DNA of 64,000 nucleotides from contig JADJWX010000010.1 of NCBI GenBank assembly GCA_016716135.1, forward strand, positions 62,001 to 126,000. Reading direction: 5' to 3'. A program made the translations under genes and the position numbers. Below, piece after piece: positions 60,080 through 64,000 of the stretch; positions within the stretch are counted from its first letter, which is position 1, and each line of letters begins with the position of its first letter. The DNA comes from Lewinellaceae bacterium (lineage in GTDB: Bacteria; Bacteroidota; Bacteroidia; Chitinophagales; Saprospiraceae). The notes below the pieces were generated by a model. It made no database searches. It was not told where the DNA came from and saw only the letters and a list, made by a program, of their open reading frames with translations.

Positions 60080-61930
60080 ATGGCGATTATTGAAACCCTG
60101 CAAAAGGCTGTTGCCGCCGCACTTCAACATTACTACGGTGTGGAAATAGCAGCGGAACAAGTTCAGATAAATACGACCTCCGCCGAATTTACCGGCGACT
60201 ATACCGTGGTGATTTTTCCGTTTGTAAAGTTAGCGAAAAAAGCCCCGGATGTGGTTGGGGCCGAAATCGGGGTTTTTTTGAAAGAAAAAATTGCCGATGT
60301 ACAGGATTTCAATGTCATCAAAGGCTTTTTGAACCTGGAGCTCAGCAACGCATACTGGCAGGATTTTCTAAACCAGCTGCTTGCCAACCCCGACTTCGGC
60401 CGGCAGCCGGCCAATGGCCACAAAGTCATGGTAGAGTACTCTTCCCCGAACACGAACAAACCGCTGCACCTGGGCCACATCCGGAATTGTTTGCTGGGTT
60501 GGTCGTGCAGTAAGTTGCTCGAAGCGACGGGCAACCAGGTCGTGCGGGCGCAGGTGATCAACGACCGGGGCGTGGCCATTTGCAAGAGCATGCTGGCCTG
60601 GCAAAAATTCGGCGAAGGCGCCAGCCCCGAGTCTTCCGGCATCAAAGGCGATCACCTGGTCGGGGAGTACTACGTGCTTTTCGAAAAAAAATCGAAGGAA
60701 GAATATGCCGCCTGGCAAAAAACAGATGCCGCGCACGCCGTTTTTCAGGCTAAAGCCAAACCCGGCCAACCGGAAGATGCTTTTTTTAAAGATTTTAAAA
60801 ACAGCTGGTTTAACGAATATTCCGCGCTCGGCGCCGAAGTGCGGGAGATGCTGCTTCGTTGGGAAGCAGGCGACCCCGATACGGTGGCGTTGTGGCAAAA
60901 AATGAACAGTTGGGTATATGCCGGTTTTGATGAAACGTATGCCAAACTTGGTGTCGCCTTTGACAAATTGTATTACGAAAGCGATACCTATCTGTTAGGC
61001 AAAGATATTGTCGAAGACGGTTTGAAGAACCAGGTGTTTTACCGCAAAGACGATGGCTCCGTTTGGGTTGATTTGAGTGATGTGGGGATGGATCATAAAG
61101 TGGTGCTGCGAGCCGATGGTACCTCTGTGTACATCACACAGGATTTAGGCACTGCCCGTAAACGGTATGACGAACTGGGCTGCGACCGCGTGGTGTACGT
61201 GGTTGCGGACGAGCAGAACTACCACTTCGCGGTTTTGTTTGAAGTGTTGAAACGCCTGGGTGAGCCTTATGCCGACGGCCTGCACCACCTGTCGTACGGG
61301 CTGGTGGAGTTGCCTACCGGCCGCATGAAAACCCGCGAGGGCACCGTTGTCGATGCCGACGACCTGATCGAAGAAGTGATCCGGGTGGCCCGTGAACAGG
61401 CTGCTGAACACGGCGCGCTTGATGCCCTCAGCCCGGCAGAAAAAGAAGACACTTTGCGGAAAATTGCCCTGGGCGCTTTGAAGTTTTTCATCATAAAAGT
61501 CAATCCGAAAAAACGGATGATCTTCAATCCGGAAGAATCGGTCGACCTGCAAGGCCAAACCGGGCCGTATATCCAGTATTCCGGTGTGCGGATCAATGGC
61601 TTGATGCAACGTGTTGAAAAAGAAAACGTTGACCTGACGCCAGCCGCATCCTATGCCCAATTTGAAGATGCCGAGAAAGAACTGCTCAAAGCGCTTCATG
61701 CATACCCTGGTACGGTTAACACAGCCGCCGCCGAATACGATCCTTCCCATTTGGCGAATTACAGCTACAACCTTGCTAAAAGTTACCACCGGTTTTGGCA
61801 CGATGTGCCGGTGTTCAACGCCAATGATCCGGCGGCAAAAGCATTCAGGCTGCAATTGAGCAAAGCCGTTGGGCAGGTTTTGGCATCGGGAATGGACCTT
61901 CTGGGTATTGAAATTCCGCAACGCATGTAA
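60080..61930 (+). CDS. argS: Arginyl-tRNA synthetase
   Basis: 616 residues from ATG 60080. The frame is open from 60011, but the promoter core at 60053-60060 lies in that extension, so it is rejected. Class I synthetase: N-terminal Add-1 domain (~1-105), the HIGH motif as NKPLHLGHIRNCLLG (~130), QVINDRGVAICKSMLAWQ, the KMSKS-equivalent loop TGRMKTREGTVVDADDL (~436-452), which lacks the usual second Lys as in other ArgRS, and a C-terminal DALR anticodon domain ending DLLGIEIPQRM. Charges tRNA-Arg. A long antisense open frame here and in fhs is a shadow. Confidence 0.98.
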   Translation: MAIIETLQKAVAAALQHYYGVEIAAEQVQINTTSAEFTGDYTVVIFPFVKLAKKAPDVVGAEIGVFLKEKIADVQDFNVIKGFLNLELSNAYWQDFLNQLLANPDFGRQPANGHKVMVEYSSPNTNKPLHLGHIRNCLLGWSCSKLLEATGNQVVRAQVINDRGVAICKSMLAWQKFGEGASPESSGIKGDHLVGEYYVLFEKKSKEEYAAWQKTDAAHAVFQAKAKPGQPEDAFFKDFKNSWFNEYSALGAEVREMLLRWEAGDPDTVALWQKMNSWVYAGFDETYAKLGVAFDKLYYESDTYLLGKDIVEDGLKNQVFYRKDDGSVWVDLSDVGMDHKVVLRADGTSVYITQDLGTARKRYDELGCDRVVYVVADEQNYHFAVLFEVLKRLGEPYADGLHHLSYGLVELPTGRMKTREGTVVDADDLIEEVIRVAREQAAEHGALDALSPAEKEDTLRKIALGALKFFIIKVNPKKRMIFNPEESVDLQGQTGPYIQYSGVRINGLMQRVEKENVDLTPAASYAQFEDAEKELLKALHAYPGTVNTAAAEYDPSHLANYSYNLAKSYHRFWHDVPVFNANDPAAKAFRLQLSKAVGQVLASGMDLLGIEIPQRM

Positions 61931-61937
61931 TCGAGCG

Positions 61938-61970
61938 TTTGGGAATTTCTCAGCTCCCGCTGTATCTTGG
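61938..61970 (+). promoter_or_regulatory. Candidate fhs promoter
   Basis: TTTG at 61938-61941 and TATCTTGG at 61963-61970, 21 bp apart, followed by GCCC; one base off TAnnTTTG. Leader ~25 nt. Confidence 0.45.
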
Positions 61971-61999
61971 GCCCTGCCTAAATCAATTAAAATAAAATT

Positions 62000-63676
62000 A
62001 TGCTCACGGACATTGAAATCGCCCAACAAGCGACACCTAAACGAATTGTTCCCCTCGCCGCTGACAAACTCGGAATCCCGGATGATGCTCTCGAACCCTT
62101 CGGCCATTTTAAAGCCAAAGTTTCCCTGGATTATCTTGACCAGCTTCCGGCGCGCGCTTCCGGTAAACTTATCCTCGTTACGGCCGTGAGCCCGACACCT
62201 GCCGGCGAAGGTAAAACCACTACCACTGTCGGGCTCGGTGATGCGCTGACCCGCATCGGAAAAAAAACAATGATTTGCCTGCGTGAACCCAGCCTGGGTC
62301 CGGTATTCGGGATGAAAGGCGGTGCTGCCGGAGGCGGCTATGCCCAGGTGATCCCCATGGAAGATATTAACCTGCATTTTACAGGCGATTTTAGTGCTAT
62401 CGGTCTGGCAAACAACCTGTTGGCTGCTATGCTCGACAATCATATCCACCAGGGCAATGCACTTGATATTGATGTGCGCCGGGTAAACTGGAAGCGGGTA
62501 GTGGATATGAACGACCGGGCCTTGCGCGACATTACGGTCGCGCTGGGAGGGATTTCCAACGGTTATCCCCGACAGGATGGATTTGACATTGTCGTTGCCT
62601 CGGAAGTGATGGCTATTTTTTGCCTTGCAACTTCGGTTGCGGACCTGAAGGAGCGGCTCGGCAATATTGTGGTCGGCTATACCCGTGACCGGAAACCGGT
62701 GCATGCCCGCGATTTGAATGCACACGGCGCTATGACCGTGCTGCTGAAAGATGCCATCAAACCCAATTTGGTTCAAACACTGGAGCATACCCCCGCATTT
62801 ATCCACGGCGGTCCGTTTGCCAATATTGCCCACGGATGTAACTCAGTGATTGCGACCAAAAGCGCCCTGAAACTGGCCGACTATGTGGTTACAGAAGCAG
62901 GATTCGGCGCCGACCTGGGTGCGGAAAAATTTTTGGACATTAAATGCCGCAAAGCGGGACTTCGCCCGGACGCGGTGGTTTTAGTTGCAACCCTTCGGGC
63001 ATTGAAATACCATGGAGGCGCCGATTTAAAGGAGTTGAACCAGGAAAATCTTGGTGCGCTGGAAAAGGGCATCGTCAATATCGAAAAGCATGTCCGGAAT
63101 ATTCAGGAAACCTTCGGGTTGCCGTGCGTGGTGGCGATCAATCATTTTACCTTCGATACTGCAGCAGAGATCAAACTTTTACAAGACAAACTGGCGCCAC
63201 AAGGCGTTTCCGTAGTGGTGTCGCGCCACTGGGCCGATGGTGGCAAAGGCGCAGAGGAATTGGCGCACGCTGTTGTTCATGCAACGGATACTGCTGCCAA
63301 TAATTTCCGGTTTGCATACGATGACGCCATGTCGCTGTGGGACAAGATGAAGGCCGTGGCTACAAAAATTTATGGCGCAGCCGATATTTCAGCTGATGCC
63401 AATGTTAAACGGCAGATCAAAAAACTGGAAGAGGATGGCTACGGCCATTACCCGGTTTGCGTGGCAAAAACGCAGTATTCCTTTTCCACCGATCCGAAAA
63501 AATTGGGCGCACCCACCGGCCACATTGTCGATATCCGGGAAGTACGGCTGGCTGCAGGCGCCGAGTTTGTGGTCATGATTTGCGGAGCAATCATGACAAT
63601 GCCCGGGTTGCCAAAGGTGCCATCGGCAGAAAAAATCGATATTGATGAACAAGGAAAAGTGGTTGGGTTGTTCTGA
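62000..63676 (+). CDS. fhs: Formate-tetrahydrofolate ligase
   Basis: 558 residues. Makes 10-formyltetrahydrofolate from formate, THF and ATP, feeding one-carbon metabolism. The ATP-binding loop is SPTPAGEGKTTTTVGLGDAL (~64-83). Other hallmarks are REPSLGPVFGMKGGAAGGGY, HFTGDFSAIGLANNLLAAM, EAGFGADLGAEKFLDIKCR and the end RLAAGAEFVVMICGAIMTMPGLPKVPSAE. Full length and intact. It sits between two tRNA synthetase genes with no pathway neighbours; fdhD, 2 kb upstream, also concerns formate. Confidence 0.98.
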   Translation: MLTDIEIAQQATPKRIVPLAADKLGIPDDALEPFGHFKAKVSLDYLDQLPARASGKLILVTAVSPTPAGEGKTTTTVGLGDALTRIGKKTMICLREPSLGPVFGMKGGAAGGGYAQVIPMEDINLHFTGDFSAIGLANNLLAAMLDNHIHQGNALDIDVRRVNWKRVVDMNDRALRDITVALGGISNGYPRQDGFDIVVASEVMAIFCLATSVADLKERLGNIVVGYTRDRKPVHARDLNAHGAMTVLLKDAIKPNLVQTLEHTPAFIHGGPFANIAHGCNSVIATKSALKLADYVVTEAGFGADLGAEKFLDIKCRKAGLRPDAVVLVATLRALKYHGGADLKELNQENLGALEKGIVNIEKHVRNIQETFGLPCVVAINHFTFDTAAEIKLLQDKLAPQGVSVVVSRHWADGGKGAEELAHAVVHATDTAANNFRFAYDDAMSLWDKMKAVATKIYGAADISADANVKRQIKKLEEDGYGHYPVCVAKTQYSFSTDPKKLGAPTGHIVDIREVRLAAGAEFVVMICGAIMTMPGLPKVPSAEKIDIDEQGKVVGLF

Positions 63677-63723
63677 ATGTAAATTGACGTAAATATTTTA
63701 CGGATTGCTGCTTGGGACAATGG

Positions 63724-63731
63724 TATCTTTG
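63724..63731 (+). promoter_or_regulatory. glnS promoter -7 element
   Basis: TATCTTTG followed by CGCCC, an exact TAnnTTTG match, ~20 nt before the expected transcript start to ATG 63758. An inverted repeat CGTAAA-tat-TTTACG (63688-63702) lies just upstream, in the position of an operator or weak terminator. Confidence 0.55.
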
Positions 63732-63757
63732 CGCCCACTTTATCCATTTCATTGCTC

Positions 63758-64000
63758 ATGCATTCAGAAAACGCTAAAAACGAGCCGGGTGAATCCCGCA
63801 ACTTCATAGAAGAAATCATCGAAGATGATTTACGGTCCGGCAAACATACCAGTATTCAAACCCGCTTTCCGCCGGAGCCAAACGGTTACCTGCATATTGG
63901 TCACGCCAAGGCGATTTGCCTGAATTTTGGCCTTGCAGAAAAATATGGTGGCAAGTGTAATCTCCGGTATGACGACACCAACCCGTCGGCAGAGGAACAG
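63758..64000 (+). CDS. glnS: Glutaminyl-tRNA synthetase, partial (C-terminus outside window)
   Basis: The first 81 codons are visible. They read NFIEEIIEDDLRSGKHTS, then TRFPPEPNGYLHIGHAKAIC (HIGH motif, class I), and CNLRYDDTNPSAEEQ, the exact layout of GlnRS, whose RFPPEPNG start separates it from GltX. It charges tRNA-Gln directly, so this organism need not rely on the GatCAB pathway for glutamine. Confidence 0.96.
   Translation, partial: MHSENAKNEPGESRNFIEEIIEDDLRSGKHTSIQTRFPPEPNGYLHIGHAKAICLNFGLAEKYGGKCNLRYDDTNPSAEEQ

Noticed and set aside
61145..62833. 562-codon minus-strand frame
   Set aside because: Spans the opposite strand of argS and fhs, both unmistakable; long shadows are expected at this GC content.
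1..64000. tRNA or rRNA genes, phage or IS elements
   Set aside because: No cloverleaf with a TTCRA loop, no ribosomal sequence and no transposase or integrase motif was seen on either strand; small or diverged RNAs could be missed by eye.

Overview
The window looks like one continuous chromosomal segment of a Bacteroidota bacterium, probably from the Saprospirales/Chitinophagales side of the phylum (the phylum is confident, the lower rank is a guess). Evidence is a SusC/SusD pair with polysaccharide lyases, type IX secretion (T9SS) C-terminal sorting domains of both type A and type B, a PorP/SprF-type protein, a LytS-like kinase with a LytTR regulator, DUF1599 and BT_3928-type genes, and a recurrent TAnnTTTG promoter element in front of many genes, usually followed by GCGCCC-like bases. 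No rRNA, tRNA, CRISPR array, phage or insertion-sequence gene was found.

Layout. 1-5.5 kb, leftward: a secreted coiled-coil protein cut by the window edge, then a probable four-gene run 6-pyruvoyltetrahydropterin-synthase-like / folE / GT-C membrane glycosyltransferase / conserved secreted protein. 5.7-7.6 kb: LytS-type kinase and LytTR regulator. 7.7-9.8 kb: DUF1599 protein and DoxX-like membrane protein. 9.9 kb: VOC protein behind a palindromic operator. 10.4-14 kb: three-subunit proton-translocating transhydrogenase with an upstream membrane TPR gene. 14-17 kb: TonB receptor and small exported protein. 17.2-22.8 kb: T9SS type B cluster of three genes, ending in an unusual PorP/SprF fusion. 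23-24.8 kb: an SDR with a steroid 5-alpha-reductase homologue. 24.8-29.1 kb: M1 metallopeptidase and a second TonB receptor. 29.3-40.1 kb: a pectin utilisation locus (susC, susD, DUF5123 surface protein, PL1 lyase, esterase, a second PL1 with a frameshift). 40.5-49 kb: glycosyltransferase, LysE-type exporter, frameshifted TPR protein, gyrA, PorT-type barrel, frameshifted subtilase. 48.8-51.1 kb: pgk and gap. 51.2-57.1 kb: DUF1573 protein and a giant secreted metalloprotease with 16 PKD domains. 57.4-64 kb: small barrel, class I aldolase, fdhD, argS, fhs and the start of glnS.

How the genes work together. The pectin locus would cut homogalacturonan outside the cell (PL1), deacylate it (esterase) and import oligomers (SusCD). 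The T9SS substrates (type B protein, subtilase, PKD metalloprotease) suggest a surface-active, protein-degrading life style. Aldolase, GAPDH and PGK form a glycolytic segment spread over 10 kb, and folE, fhs and fdhD touch pterin, folate and formate chemistry.

Most notable: (i) the PorP/SprF barrel fused to a coiled coil and an OmpA-like tail, paired with a type B sorted protein and a membrane-anchored partner; (ii) the PKD protein built from eight alternating two-domain units with a non-canonical reprolysin motif; (iii) two palindromic elements with the same core that carry the stop codons of both flanking convergent genes; (iv) three separate small-indel frameshifts in otherwise intact genes, which may be real or may be sequence errors.
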